The notes: generated from the sequence alone by a model not told the origin. 64,000 bases of DNA from CBETVX01 sp965539935 (GCA_965539935.1 CBETVX010000002.1:30226-94225); one strand, 5' to 3'; positions 1 through 9,770 are shown, numbered from the stretch's first letter. Made by a program: numbers and translations.

Positions 1-1233
1 GAAACATCCAGGATAAGGAGTATATCCGTAGAGGGAGGACAAGAAGTAAAGCTAAAGGGAACAGGCTTTGAAGAAGGTGCTAGTGTAGTCTTTGCTCCAG
101 AGATAGAAAAGGTTGACGACGAAGAAACAGCATCTGGAGAAATCATTTATATTGATGAAGAAACCTATGAATTAATAAGTGGCAATGAAGCTGGAGAAGT
201 AGAGTATATAGATGAGGAAACTTTGACAGTTACTACTCCTCAAGGAGAGAAAGATACTAAAGGCGTTATAGTTATAAATCCAGATGGAGGTGCCACTGAA
301 ATATATGAAGATGTAATATATGGACTTCCAGAAATTGCAGCACCTAGTGGAGTTACAGCAGAGCTAGTTTATGACAGATATATAAAAATACATTGGGGAG
401 AAGTTACCGATGCTAAAGAATATGAAATCTATGTAGTTATAGACGATGATGAAATAGAATTAATAGGAACTACAGAATTAACATCATTTGTTTATGAAGA
501 CCTGGAAGAAAATACTGAGTATAAATTTGTAGTTACTGCCCTAGGGGAATATGGCTTATCGGAATACTCGGAAGAAAGTAATGAAGTAGAAACTGGGAGT
601 CGTGTAGGACCAGAGGATGATGATGAAGGACTGGTAGAAAATACCCAAAAAACAATGGCAGGAGATAAGGCTCAGATTATTATAGGGACCAGTGATTATG
701 ACGAAGAAGATATTATTATAGATTTGACTAGAGGAGACTTAGCAGGAAGTAAGAAAGTAATAATTAGTATACCTTCAGAGGTGATCTCAAGTACCGATGC
801 CAAGGATATTATAGTAAATGGAAGTGACTTTAGGGTAAAATTAAATCCTAATTCCTTCTATACCAGTAGATTTAGAGATTATGATGAAGAAGACAGCGGA
901 GTAAGATTTTCAATATCCCCTAATGATGATATGGATGGGAAAAACCTTTCAAATGGAAATAGTATTTTATCAAACAAATATGAAATCAAGGCTGATATCT
1001 ACACAGGTAATGATAGTGAAAGTATGAACTATTTAAGAGCTCCTATTGAAGTTACATTAGATGTAGATGTGGCTAAGGCAAGAATGAGAGGAATTAAAAG
1101 CATCTATTTTAGCAAATATGACGGATATGAAGGAAAATGGATACAATTAACGAAAGGTGATGAAAATAGTATATCAATTAATGCTTTAGTAGATAGCTTA
1201 GGTGAATTTGTAATCACAGGAAGCAGAAGATAA
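1..1233 (+). CDS. Secreted or surface IPT/TIG-FN3 protein, 5' end missing
   Basis: The reading frame is open from base 1, so this is the C-terminal 410 residues of a larger protein; the first internal ATG is not a credible start. Residues about 10-30 (GQEVKLKGTGFEEGASVVF) and the segment ending in VVINPDGG-like sequence resemble IPT/TIG beta-sandwich units. A fibronectin type III domain follows at about 190-275 of the global frame (begins APSGVTAELVYDRYIKIHW, ends near SEESNEVE). The last ~130 residues form an acidic beta-rich tail I do not recognise, with no visible sorting signal or SLH repeat. It is probably an extracellular adhesion or cell-wall protein. Family placement rests on visible domain patterns; specific function is unknown. 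A terminator follows directly. Confidence 0.75.
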   Translation, partial: ETSRIRSISVEGGQEVKLKGTGFEEGASVVFAPEIEKVDDEETASGEIIYIDEETYELISGNEAGEVEYIDEETLTVTTPQGEKDTKGVIVINPDGGATEIYEDVIYGLPEIAAPSGVTAELVYDRYIKIHWGEVTDAKEYEIYVVIDDDEIELIGTTELTSFVYEDLEENTEYKFVVTALGEYGLSEYSEESNEVETGSRVGPEDDDEGLVENTQKTMAGDKAQIIIGTSDYDEEDIIIDLTRGDLAGSKKVIISIPSEVISSTDAKDIIVNGSDFRVKLNPNSFYTSRFRDYDEEDSGVRFSISPNDDMDGKNLSNGNSILSNKYEIKADIYTGNDSESMNYLRAPIEVTLDVDVAKARMRGIKSIYFSKYDGYEGKWIQLTKGDENSISINALVDSLGEFVITGSRR

Positions 1234-1270
1234 AAAACAAAAGTAAAATATATTTCAAAAATATACTAAA

Positions 1271-1320
1271 TGGCCCTTTGGATAGATAGCTTACTGCTTA
1301 TTCAAAGGGCTATTTTTTTA
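1271..1320 (+). terminator. Rho-independent terminator after the IPT/FN3 gene
   Basis: An 8-bp GC-rich stem (GCCCTTTG at 1273-1280 pairing with CAAAGGGC at 1303-1310) is followed by TATTTTTTT. It separates the surface-protein gene from the V-ATPase operon. Confidence 0.85.
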
Positions 1321-1470
1321 AGAGATTTTCACATAGTAAAAGTCTAAACCATTGAATAAAATAATTAATATATTCAAAAAATTTTAACAAAGAAGGAGGA
1401 TTTAAAGTTATTTTGTGTAATGATTCATTATATACCTAATAATGGAATAAATATTTTAAGGAGTGTCAAA

Positions 1471-1782
1471 ATGGAAAATGTAATAAAAAGACTTATTGAA
1501 ATCGATAAAAAGGCACTGGAAATAAAGAACAAAGCTAATAAACTAGATGAAGAAAATGAAAAGAGACTTAATGAAAGGCTAAAGGCTATTGAAGAAAAGG
1601 AATTATCTAAAGCAGAAAAAGTTGCGAAGAAAAAATACGATGATTTAGTAAAAGAAGGACAGAGTGAAGCACAAAGAATTGAGGAAGAAGGGGAGAAGAT
1701 GTGTTGGGGATTAGAAAATAAATATAATAAAATTCACCATAGGCTAGAAAAGGAGATATTTGATGAAATAATCAATTTGTAA
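1471..1782 (+). CDS. V/A-type ATPase peripheral-stalk subunit G/H
   Basis: This 103-residue, highly charged, almost entirely helical protein should form the coiled-coil half of the peripheral stalk that pairs with subunit E and holds the catalytic head against subunit I. Heptad-like charged sequence runs from residue 5 to 95 with no membrane segment. I chose ATG 1471 because AAGGAG at 1458-1463 lies 7 bases upstream; an upstream in-frame ATG at 1420 lacks a well-spaced site and adds an uncharacteristic N-terminus. It is the first gene of the V-ATPase operon, 19 bases before subunit C. Low sequence conservation means identity rests largely on position and coiled-coil character. Confidence 0.7.
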   Translation: MENVIKRLIEIDKKALEIKNKANKLDEENEKRLNERLKAIEEKELSKAEKVAKKKYDDLVKEGQSEAQRIEEEGEKMCWGLENKYNKIHHRLEKEIFDEIINL

Positions 1783-1801
1783 CATCACGGAAGGTGATAA
1801 A

Positions 1802-2848
1802 ATGTCAAGGGTAGGTCGATTTGCAGCAATAAATACAAAGGTAAAAACCTTAAGTAGTAAACTCCTTAAAAAAAAGGATTATGAAAATCTAATAGAAAGT
1901 AAATCTGTTAAAGATGTAGTAGAATATCTAAAAAATAATACGGCATATAAAACTGTTTTAAATGATATCAATCTACAACATATAAAAGTGGATGAAATTG
2001 AGATTATATTTAAAAAATACATAATAAGTCAATACAGGAAACTGATACATTACTTTACCGATGAATATAGAAAGCTATTTAAGATTATTTTTTTACGTTA
2101 TGAAATAGAAGATTTAAAACTATATTTAAGAACTATTATGAGAAATGAATCCCTAAAGGACATAGGAGAATTTATAGTATATTCAGGAATACATAGTAAT
2201 ATAGACCATGAAATATTGACTAATTCTAATGACATGGAGGAATTTATATCTAATCTAAAAGGAACAATATATTATGAAATATTAAAGCCCTATATGAATG
2301 AAGACAAAGAAAAGAGACTTTTTTATATGGAAATGAGCCTTGATGGAATTTACTTTAAACAATTAAATAAACAAATAGAAAAACTCCATAGGGAAGATAG
2401 AAGGATATTGACAGAGCTCCTTGGACAAAATATAGACCTATTAAATTTACAATGGATATATAGGGGATTAAAATTCTATAGGCTTTCTCCTGAAGAACTT
2501 ATAAACTATACATTATCTAATGGACTGTACTTAAATTTTAATAAATTAAAGGAACTTTGTTACTCAGATAATGAAAAAGTATTAATTGATAAGATGGTAG
2601 ATTCAAAATACGGATTTTTATTTGATAATAAGGATACCCTTGAAATATTCATGGAACGTAGGATAGAAAGATACCTATATTTTTTATTTTTAGAATATAA
2701 AAAACGAGAAAAAATGAACATAATAGAATCTATAGTTTATATGCACCTTTTAGAATATGAAATGCGTGATATCTTTTCCATAATAGAAGCTATAAGATAT
2801 GGGTTAAATCCAGAAGAATCAAAAAAATTCTTAGTTCGTAGGATCTAA
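1802..2848 (+). CDS. ntpC: V/A-type ATPase subunit C
   Basis: Subunit C (V-ATPase d / AtpC in archaea) is the funnel-shaped adaptor that caps the membrane rotor ring and receives the central shaft (D-F). The 348-residue all-helical sequence begins SRVGRFAAINTKVKTLSSKLL, typical of the family, and has its usual length. The start is supported by GGAAGGTGATAAA before ATG 1802. It sits between the G/H subunit and the membrane subunit I (10-base gap, shared GGGAGGTG site), consistent with translation as one operon. Identification is by family resemblance and operon position; I see no disruptive change. Confidence 0.88.
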   Translation: MSRVGRFAAINTKVKTLSSKLLKKKDYENLIESKSVKDVVEYLKNNTAYKTVLNDINLQHIKVDEIEIIFKKYIISQYRKLIHYFTDEYRKLFKIIFLRYEIEDLKLYLRTIMRNESLKDIGEFIVYSGIHSNIDHEILTNSNDMEEFISNLKGTIYYEILKPYMNEDKEKRLFYMEMSLDGIYFKQLNKQIEKLHREDRRILTELLGQNIDLLNLQWIYRGLKFYRLSPEELINYTLSNGLYLNFNKLKELCYSDNEKVLIDKMVDSKYGFLFDNKDTLEIFMERRIERYLYFLFLEYKKREKMNIIESIVYMHLLEYEMRDIFSIIEAIRYGLNPEESKKFLVRRI

Positions 2849-2858
2849 GGGAGGTGAA

Positions 2859-4826
2859 ATGATGGCTGTAGAAAAAATGGAGATGCTCAATTTAGTTGCT
2901 CCCATAGAAGAACTCCATGATATAGCAAGGGAGGTGGTTCTTCTAGAAAATGTACATTTAGTCAATGCCATGAATGAAATAAATGAAAGTAATTTCACCC
3001 TATGTATTATGGAAGAAAATATAGATGAGCTTGTGGAAATGTGTATTATAAAATCCTTTAAAACCAATGAAAACTATACAGAAATTAATAATAAAATGAG
3101 GGATATATTAAGATATTTCAATATAGAACCTAAGATATCTAAACAATATTTAAAGGAGCCCTATGACTTACAGGACATAATAAACAATATAGAAGAAATA
3201 TATCCCAAAATTAATGATTTACAAGAAAAAAAAGAAAGCCTTTTATATGAAAAAAAATACTTAGAGGATTTTGATGGACATATAAGCCACCTTAAAAATT
3301 CTAACATTAATCTAAAGGAACTAGAAAATCTTAATTTTTTCAACTATAAAATTGGAGTTTTATCTAAGGAAAACAGAATCAAACTAAAGAAAAACTATGA
3401 AAACATCTCGGCTATAGTCCTCCATATAGGAAGTAATAAAAGTGGAGAAGTTTATCTTATAATATCACCTAAGGAACTTGAAACTGAAACCAACAGAATA
3501 TTACGGTCATTAAATTTTAGAGAAATCAAAGTACCAAAGGAATATATAGGTCAGCCCCATGAAATTGTTGATAATGTAGAAGGGAGAATAAAGCGAATAA
3601 CCCACACATTAGAAAGATTAGATAACCAATTAGAGGAATATAAGGAGATACATAGGGAAGAATTTCTAAAATATTATAGCATATTAAAACTTGAAGAAGA
3701 AATTGCAAAACTAAAAAATGAAACAGCTACCACAAATAGCTTTTTCTATCTTTCCGGGTGGGTACCTATTAGAGATAAAGAGAGAATAAAAGATACTTTT
3801 AAAAAATATGGAGACAAAGTACTTGTGATGTTTAAAAGTGCCCAGGAGGTTCATAAATACATAACACCTCCTACCAAGCTTAGAAACAATAGATTGACAA
3901 AGCCCTTTGAAGCTCTAGTTAAAATGTATGGAGTTCCCTCCTATACTGAAATGGACCCTACATTATTTTTAGGCATAACCTATTTAATATTATTTGGTGC
4001 TATGTTTGGAGATGTAGGACAGGGAGCTGTACTTCTATTGTTAGGATTATATATATCAAAATATAAAAATAATGAGATCTTTGGGGGAATATTATCTAGA
4101 CTTGGCTTTAGTTCAACTATATTTGGATTTTTATATGGCAGCGTTTTTGGATTTGAAGACATAATTCACCCATTACTTGTTAGTCCTTTAGAAAGTATAA
4201 ATGAAATGTTAATAGGGTCAGTTGCCATTGGAGTTATATTGCTGTTTATGAGCTTTATATATAGTATAGCCAATAATTTAAAGCAAAAAGATTTGCAAGA
4301 GGGAGTCTTCGGAAGGAACGGAATAAATGGGCTTATATTCTACATAGTAATACTCCTTTTAGTAGTAGGAAAGCTTATGGATAAGAGCTTCATACCTACA
4401 AACTTTGCCTACGGAGTCATAGTATTTTCAATTACCCTATTGATATTAAGGGAACCTTTAACAAATCTCATACTTGGTAAAAGACCCCTATATCATGAAG
4501 CTGTATCAGCCTACTATATAGAAAGTGGATTTGACCTTTTTGAAACAATACTAAATTTTATGAGTAATACAATATCCTTTATAAGGGTAGGTGCCTTTGC
4601 CCTTAATCACGTAGGATTATTTATAGCCTTCCATACAATGGCAGAGATACTAAACAATTTAGCAGGTAGCATTATAATCTTCATATTAGGAAATATAATA
4701 GTAATTGGATTAGAGGGGCTTATAGTATTTATACAGGGCTTAAGGCTAGAATACTATGAACTATTTAGTAAATATTACAGAGGAGAGGGAATAGAGTATA
4801 AACCAGTAAATCTAAAGGTTAATTAA
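2859..4826 (+). CDS. ntpI: V/A-type ATPase membrane subunit I (a-subunit equivalent)
   Basis: Subunit I forms the ion half-channels next to the rotor ring and anchors the peripheral stalks. The 655-residue protein has a cytoplasmic alpha/beta and coiled-coil half (to about residue 365), then seven or so membrane helices. The motif SFIRVGAFALNHVGLFIAFH near residue 575 carries the arginine family members use to release the ion from the rotor carboxylate. Two ATGs (2859, 2862) follow GGGAGGTGA; either is possible. It precedes the rotor subunit K, separated by 139 bases holding a heptad repeat array. Length and architecture are normal. Confidence 0.93.
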   Translation: MMAVEKMEMLNLVAPIEELHDIAREVVLLENVHLVNAMNEINESNFTLCIMEENIDELVEMCIIKSFKTNENYTEINNKMRDILRYFNIEPKISKQYLKEPYDLQDIINNIEEIYPKINDLQEKKESLLYEKKYLEDFDGHISHLKNSNINLKELENLNFFNYKIGVLSKENRIKLKKNYENISAIVLHIGSNKSGEVYLIISPKELETETNRILRSLNFREIKVPKEYIGQPHEIVDNVEGRIKRITHTLERLDNQLEEYKEIHREEFLKYYSILKLEEEIAKLKNETATTNSFFYLSGWVPIRDKERIKDTFKKYGDKVLVMFKSAQEVHKYITPPTKLRNNRLTKPFEALVKMYGVPSYTEMDPTLFLGITYLILFGAMFGDVGQGAVLLLLGLYISKYKNNEIFGGILSRLGFSSTIFGFLYGSVFGFEDIIHPLLVSPLESINEMLIGSVAIGVILLFMSFIYSIANNLKQKDLQEGVFGRNGINGLIFYIVILLLVVGKLMDKSFIPTNFAYGVIVFSITLLILREPLTNLILGKRPLYHEAVSAYYIESGFDLFETILNFMSNTISFIRVGAFALNHVGLFIAFHTMAEILNNLAGSIIIFILGNIIVIGLEGLIVFIQGLRLEYYELFSKYYRGEGIEYKPVNLKVN

Positions 4827-4864
4827 GAATTAAGAAAGATTAAGGCTTCGTATTTTGACTTTTT

Positions 4865-4922
4865 GCCATTAGCTATCAGCCATAAGCTATTAGCCATAAG
4901 CCATAAGCTATAAGCCATTAGC
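4865..4922. repeat. Heptad array, GCCATTA/GCTATAA type
   Basis: About eight consecutive 7-bp units of form GCYATNA lie between ntpI and ntpK. They are preceded by a TTTTGACTTTTT lead-in resembling that seen before other arrays in this window. Non-coding. Confidence 0.85.
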
Positions 4923-4965
4923 AGGCTTTTAAAGCTCCACATATAAGAAAAAGGAGGTTTTTTTC

Positions 4966-5391
4966 GTGAAAACAATACTAATATCATCAATAATACTAGT
5001 TATTTTAACCATAAGTACAGGATTATTTCTAACCTATAACCATTACAAGACAAGTAAATCAAAATTAAAAAAAATATTAAGAGTAAATCTATTTTTATTT
5101 ATTCCTTTAATGCTTGCAGCCATAATTATACTTGTGCCAGACATGGCAATGGCAGCTCCCGAAGCAGAAACCACAGGAGGTTCTGGTCTAGGATTTATAG
5201 CAGCTGCCCTGTCAACGGGACTAGCCACCATAGGAGCGGGATATGCAGTAGGAGCAGTGGGTTCATCGGCCCTCGGGGCAGTATCAGAAGATCCTAAAAT
5301 CCTTGGTAAGACCCTTATTTTCGTTGGACTTGCCGAAGGTATAGCAATATATGGACTTATAATCTCAATCCTTATTATAGGTAGATTGTAG
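4966..5391 (+). CDS. ntpK: V/A-type ATPase rotor (proteolipid) subunit K with N-terminal extension
   Basis: This is the membrane rotor subunit that carries the ion. Residues about 75-141 form one helical hairpin, with the ion-binding glutamate in GLAEGIAIYGLIISILI near residue 120. Ahead of it is an extra segment with two hydrophobic stretches (about 4-24 and 43-63) and an AMAAPEAE sequence resembling a signal-peptidase site, so the extension may be cleaved. The first helix lacks the glutamine seen in the Na+-type F-ATPase c subunits of this window. The start is GTG 4966 after AAGGAGG. A single-hairpin K contrasts with the double-hairpin NtpK of Enterococcus hirae. Confidence 0.9.
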   Translation: MKTILISSIILVILTISTGLFLTYNHYKTSKSKLKKILRVNLFLFIPLMLAAIIILVPDMAMAAPEAETTGGSGLGFIAAALSTGLATIGAGYAVGAVGSSALGAVSEDPKILGKTLIFVGLAEGIAIYGLIISILIIGRL

Positions 5392-5400
5392 GAGATATGT

Positions 5401-5706
5401 ATGAGATCCTATGTAATAAGTGATAACATAGATGCACTTATAGGTATGAGGTTAGCAGGTATAAAGGGAGAAGTAGTCCATAATAGAGAGGAAGTAGTAG
5501 ATGTCTTAAAAGAAATTCTTAAAGACAAAGAAATAGGAATAGTTATAATAACAAAAAAAGTCCAAGAAATAGCCAAGGAAGAAATAATGGACATAAAAGT
5601 AAACAGAGAATATCCCCTTATAGTTGAAATACCAGGAAAAAAAGAGGAAAAGATAGAGGATGATATTTTAAAAGTTGTCAGGGAATCTATAGGAGTTAAG
5701 ATATGA
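5401..5706 (+). CDS. ntpF: V/A-type ATPase central-shaft subunit F
   Basis: This 101-residue protein has the Rossmann-like fold expected of subunit F (MRSYVISDNIDALIGMRLAG at the N-terminus, then alternating strands and helices). Subunit F binds subunit D to form the rotating central shaft of the soluble domain. Length is typical. It starts 9 bases after ntpK and is followed 12 bases later by ntpE, consistent with one transcript. No anomalies seen. Confidence 0.88.
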   Translation: MRSYVISDNIDALIGMRLAGIKGEVVHNREEVVDVLKEILKDKEIGIVIITKKVQEIAKEEIMDIKVNREYPLIVEIPGKKEEKIEDDILKVVRESIGVKI

Positions 5707-5718
5707 GGTGTATAATAT

Positions 5719-6360
5719 ATGATTACCGTTGAAGAAAAATTAAATGTATTTACAAAACTGGTATTAGAAAAGGTGCAAAAAGAATATGAAGAAAAACTTA
5801 CAGAATTAGAGAAAAAGAATGATAATGTATTAAATGAACATAGAAAAAAGATAGAGGATAAAAAGGAAAAGATAATTAAGGATATGATCAATAAAGGCAA
5901 AATAGAAAAAAATAGACTTATATCACGGGCTAGTGTTGAAAAGAAAAGAAAAATATTAACAAAAAGACAGGAGCTAATCGATAGATTGATTAAAAATATA
6001 ACCGATAAAGTAAATAATTTCACCCAGGAAGAATCCTATAAAACTTACCTACAAAAAGTTACCATCAAAGTCCTGGAAAACCTAAAGGATAAAAATAATA
6101 TACAGCTTTATATAACAAAAAGAGATAGTGAAAAATACATGGTAGAGATACAAAATAAGGTGAAGGATTTAGGAATTGATATAAATAATATAGAAATAAA
6201 AACATTAGAAAATGAATATATAGGTGGCGTAATAGGCTTAGATAAGGATAAGACAGTAAGAATAGATCAAAGCTTAAAAACTCTAATAGAAGATAACAGA
6301 GATGTAATTGGAACTAGGCTAAATAAAGCCTTAGAGGAAATGGGGGATACCATTGAATAA
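5719..6360 (+). CDS. ntpE: V/A-type ATPase peripheral-stalk subunit E
   Basis: The protein has 213 residues: a long charged N-terminal helix (to about 110) and a C-terminal alpha/beta head ending with the family-like segment NEYIGGVIGLDKDKTVRIDQSLKTLIED. Subunit E pairs with G/H as the stator stalk and binds the top of the A/B head. Its last bases overlap the TTG start of ntpA by 8 bases, suggesting translational coupling. A long antisense reading frame lies opposite but has no ribosome site and is a composition artefact. Confidence 0.9.
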   Translation: MITVEEKLNVFTKLVLEKVQKEYEEKLTELEKKNDNVLNEHRKKIEDKKEKIIKDMINKGKIEKNRLISRASVEKKRKILTKRQELIDRLIKNITDKVNNFTQEESYKTYLQKVTIKVLENLKDKNNIQLYITKRDSEKYMVEIQNKVKDLGIDINNIEIKTLENEYIGGVIGLDKDKTVRIDQSLKTLIEDNRDVIGTRLNKALEEMGDTIE

Positions 6361-8122
6361 TCTAGAAGGAATAATAACCCTGATAAATGGGCCCGTAGTT
6401 AAGGCAAAGAATATGAGCCAGTTTAAAATGAGGGAAATGGTAATGGTAGGGGATAAAAAACTCATTGGAGAAGTTATAGCCATTGATGGAGATATGGGAA
6501 CCATACAGGTCTATGAAGAAACAGAAGGATTAAAGGCTGGAGAGGTAGTACACTCCACTGGAAAGCCCCTATCCCTTAAGCTAGGACCGGGAATGATAGG
6601 GAATATATTTGATGGTATAGAAAGACCTTTAAAAAAGATAAATGAGATTTCAAAGGGATTTATAGATGAAGGTATCGGACTAATATCAATAGATACAAAG
6701 AAAAAATGGCAAACAAAGATACTTGTAAGAAGAGAAGATTTTGTTAAGGAAGGGCAGGTTTTTGGAGAGGTAGAGGAAACATCCCTTATAAATCATAAAC
6801 TGCTAATTCCACCTGGAATTAATGGTAAGGTAGTAAAGCTTAAGGACGATGGAGCATATACAATAGAAGAAGTTTTATTGGTGGTAGAGAATAGTAAAAA
6901 ACAAAGACATGAAATAAAGATGTACCAAGAGTGGCCCGTTAGAGAACCTAGACCTGTTAGGGAGAGGTTAGCCATAGAAAAGCCCTTAATTACAGGACAA
7001 AGAGTATTAGATATATTTTTTCCCATTGCCAAAGGCGGTACAGCAGCTATACCTGGGGGCTTTGGCACAGGGAAGACCATGACACAACATCAGTTAGCCA
7101 AGTGGTCCGATGCAGATATTATAGTATATATAGGTTGTGGTGAACGTGGAAATGAGATGACGGAAGTATTAGAGGATTTTCCTAAGCTCATTGATCCCAA
7201 AACTGATAAGCCTATAATGGAAAGAACCGTGCTAATTGCCAACACTTCAAATATGCCTGTAGCAGCAAGGGAGGCCAGTATATATACTGGTATAACCATG
7301 GCAGAGTATTTTAGGGACATGGGATACCATGTGGCAATCATGGCAGACTCCACTTCCAGATGGGCAGAAGCCTTAAGGGAAATATCAGGAAGACTTGAAG
7401 AAATGCCTGCGGAAGAAGGATACCCTGCATACCTTCCCTCTAGATTAGCAGAGTTCTATGAACGGGCAGGTTATGTAAAGACATTAGATAATAAAGAAGC
7501 TTCTGTAACAATTATAGGAGCAGTATCCCCAGCAGGAGGAGACTTTTCTGAGCCAGTAACTGAAAATACTAAAAGATATGTTAATGCATTTTTAGGACTA
7601 GATAAGAAACTGGCCTATGCCAGACATTATCCAGCAATCAACTGGCTTTCAAGTTATAGTGGATATTTGAAGATGCTGAAAGGTTGGTATGAAGATAACC
7701 TTAAGGAGGATGTACTGGGCCTTAGAAATAAAATGATGCAAATTCTACATAAAGAAAATAAACTGCAGGAAATAGTTCAGCTTGTTGGAGAGGATGTACT
7801 CCCCGATGACCAGAGATTAATACTTGAGATATCTAAGGTCATAAAGGTAGGCTTTTTACAGCAAAATGCTTTCCACAAAATAGACACCTACGTTCCCCTT
7901 GAGAAGCAATATAAAATGCTTGAAACCATAGATTATCTATACGAAAGGGCAAAGGAAGCTATTAAGAAGGGTATACCGGTATCAAAGGTTAAAAATAATA
8001 AGTTGTTTAATGAAATAACCAAAATAAAGTACAATATACCAAATGATAGGCTAGAAGAAATAGAGGAGCTAAAAAGCAGTATAGATGAATACTATGATGA
8101 GCTTTTACGAAAATATGAATAA
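6353..8122 (+). CDS. ntpA: V/A-type ATPase catalytic subunit A
   Basis: This is the catalytic subunit of the A3B3 head, hydrolysing or synthesising ATP. The 589-residue length is typical and includes the non-homologous region specific to A subunits. The P-loop GGFGTGKT is at residues 235-242; GERGNEM and the SRWAEALREISGRLEEMPAEEGYPAYLPSRL-region match the family's catalytic core. The start is TTG 6353 inside the end of ntpE, preceded by GGGGGAT. A 188-base gap with a heptad array separates it from ntpB, unusual for two subunits needed in equal number. Confidence 0.96.
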   Translation: MNNLEGIITLINGPVVKAKNMSQFKMREMVMVGDKKLIGEVIAIDGDMGTIQVYEETEGLKAGEVVHSTGKPLSLKLGPGMIGNIFDGIERPLKKINEISKGFIDEGIGLISIDTKKKWQTKILVRREDFVKEGQVFGEVEETSLINHKLLIPPGINGKVVKLKDDGAYTIEEVLLVVENSKKQRHEIKMYQEWPVREPRPVRERLAIEKPLITGQRVLDIFFPIAKGGTAAIPGGFGTGKTMTQHQLAKWSDADIIVYIGCGERGNEMTEVLEDFPKLIDPKTDKPIMERTVLIANTSNMPVAAREASIYTGITMAEYFRDMGYHVAIMADSTSRWAEALREISGRLEEMPAEEGYPAYLPSRLAEFYERAGYVKTLDNKEASVTIIGAVSPAGGDFSEPVTENTKRYVNAFLGLDKKLAYARHYPAINWLSSYSGYLKMLKGWYEDNLKEDVLGLRNKMMQILHKENKLQEIVQLVGEDVLPDDQRLILEISKVIKVGFLQQNAFHKIDTYVPLEKQYKMLETIDYLYERAKEAIKKGIPVSKVKNNKLFNEITKIKYNIPNDRLEEIEELKSSIDEYYDELLRKYE

Positions 8123-8260
8123 TTATAGTTTACCATGTATCCTTCAATGATCTTTTTCTGGATTCATATAAGAGCTGCTCTCATGTTTTTAAATATTGAG
8201 AACTTAGAACATGGTAACTAAGGAATAGTTTTTTAATGAGTTAATAGTTTGACCTAAACC

Positions 8261-8290
8261 CTGTTAACAGTAAACTGTCAACTGTAAACT
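8261..8290. repeat. Heptad array, ACTGTCA type, in the ntpA-ntpB gap
   Basis: Units of form ACTGTNA follow a lead-in TTGACCTAAACCCTGTT at 8249-8265. The array ends a few bases before the ntpB ribosome site. The rest of the 188-base gap has no gene. Confidence 0.8.
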
Positions 8291-8310
8291 AATTAAGGAC
8301 GTGATGGCAA

Positions 8311-9681
8311 TTGAAAAAAGAATATTTAAAATTAAGTAAAATAGAAGGGCCCTTAATAATGCTCTCGGATGTGGAAGGTGTATCCTATGGAGAAATCCTA
8401 GAGATTGAGGTAGATGAAAGATTAAAAAGGGGCAAAGTAATAAAAATAGATGGAAAAAATATCATAGCTCAGGTCTTTGAAGGTACATCGGGATTATCTA
8501 CTGTTAATTCTTCTGTGAAATTTACTGGCAAACCCTTTGAGTTAGCATTATCAAAGGAGATACTAGGGAGAACTTTCAATGGAATAGGAGACCCAATAGA
8601 TGAAGGGGGAAAGGTCTATAGTGAAAGGGTATATAATGTCAATGGTAGACCTATAAATCCTGTGGCAAGAAGGTACCCTAGAAATTTTATACAAACAGGT
8701 ATATCTACAATAGATACTTTAACTACCCTTATCAGAGGACAAAAGCTACCTATATTTTCAGGTAGTGGAATGTCCCATAATGAGTTGGCAGCCCAAATCG
8801 TTAGGCAGGCAAAACTCAGTGCTGATGCCAATGAAGATTTCGCAGTGGTATTTGCCGCCATAGGAGTTAAACACGATGATGCCCACTACTTTAAAAAGAG
8901 TTTTGAAGAATCAGGGGCCCTAGAGAGAGTGGTTATGTATCTTAATCTTGCAGATGACCCTATAGTAGAAAGGATTATAACTCCAAGATGTGCTCTAACG
9001 GCTGCTGAATATCTTGCCTTTGAGGAAGGAATGCATATACTTGTAATAATGACTGATATCACCAGTTATTGCGAAGCCATAAGGGAAATATCATCGGCTA
9101 GGGAGGAGGTTCCCAGTAGAAAGGGCTATCCAGGATATCTTTATTCTGATTTGGCTTCCTTATATGAAAGGGCAGGAATGATGGAGGATAGTAAAGGGTC
9201 TATAACTTTACTACCTATATTAACAATGCCCAATGATGACATAACCCATCCTATTCCAGACCTTACGGGGTATATAACAGAAGGACAAATAGTATTAGGC
9301 AGAGAATTGTACCAAAACAATATATATCCACCTGTAAACATACTTCCTTCCCTATCTAGACTAATGAAGGATGGAATAGGAAAGGAGTATACCAGGGAAG
9401 ACCATCCAGACCTATCTAACCAGCTATTTGCAGCTTATTCTAGGGTGCAGGAAGTAAGGGCATTGGCCCAAATTATAGGAGAAGATGACCTATCGGAGAT
9501 AGATAAAAAATATATGGATTTCGGTAGAGCCTTTGAGGATAAATTTGTGTCCCAGGGCTTTGAGGAAAATAGAAACATAGAAGATAGCTTAAATCTTGCT
9601 TGGGAGCTTCTAAAAATACTTCCTAGAGAAGAGTTGGATAGGATAGATTCTGAAATTATTGAGAAATATTATAATAGATAA
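8311..9681 (+). CDS. ntpB: V/A-type ATPase regulatory subunit B
   Basis: This is the non-catalytic nucleotide-binding-fold subunit of the A3B3 head. It has 456 residues, the normal length. There is no intact P-loop; the equivalent position reads FSGSGMSHNELAAQI, as expected for B subunits. SSAREEVPSRKGYPGYLYSDLASLYERAG is the conserved core. Translation probably starts at TTG 8311, after AAGGAC and with no in-frame ATG nearby; the ATG at 8304 is out of frame. It is followed after 89 bases by ntpD. Confidence 0.95.
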   Translation: MKKEYLKLSKIEGPLIMLSDVEGVSYGEILEIEVDERLKRGKVIKIDGKNIIAQVFEGTSGLSTVNSSVKFTGKPFELALSKEILGRTFNGIGDPIDEGGKVYSERVYNVNGRPINPVARRYPRNFIQTGISTIDTLTTLIRGQKLPIFSGSGMSHNELAAQIVRQAKLSADANEDFAVVFAAIGVKHDDAHYFKKSFEESGALERVVMYLNLADDPIVERIITPRCALTAAEYLAFEEGMHILVIMTDITSYCEAIREISSAREEVPSRKGYPGYLYSDLASLYERAGMMEDSKGSITLLPILTMPNDDITHPIPDLTGYITEGQIVLGRELYQNNIYPPVNILPSLSRLMKDGIGKEYTREDHPDLSNQLFAAYSRVQEVRALAQIIGEDDLSEIDKKYMDFGRAFEDKFVSQGFEENRNIEDSLNLAWELLKILPREELDRIDSEIIEKYYNR

Positions 9682-9684
9682 AAG

Positions 9685-9710
9685 TATGGCTAATGGCTGA
9701 TAGCTTATGG
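9685..9710. repeat. Short heptad array, left-arm orientation (ATGGCTA type)
   Basis: Three to four units of the complement of the GCCATTA family occur right after the ntpB stop. I see no matching right arm before ntpD. Confidence 0.65.
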
Positions 9711-9770
9711 GAAAAAGAGAAGTATAAAAAAAGGTATAGTCGTAATCCCCTGGGAAAGGATTGATTTCAC

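Noticed and set aside
5409..6023. 204-codon minus-strand frame opposite ntpF/ntpE
   Set aside because: Serine/phenylalanine-rich shadow of charged coiled-coil genes, with no ribosome site or family resemblance.
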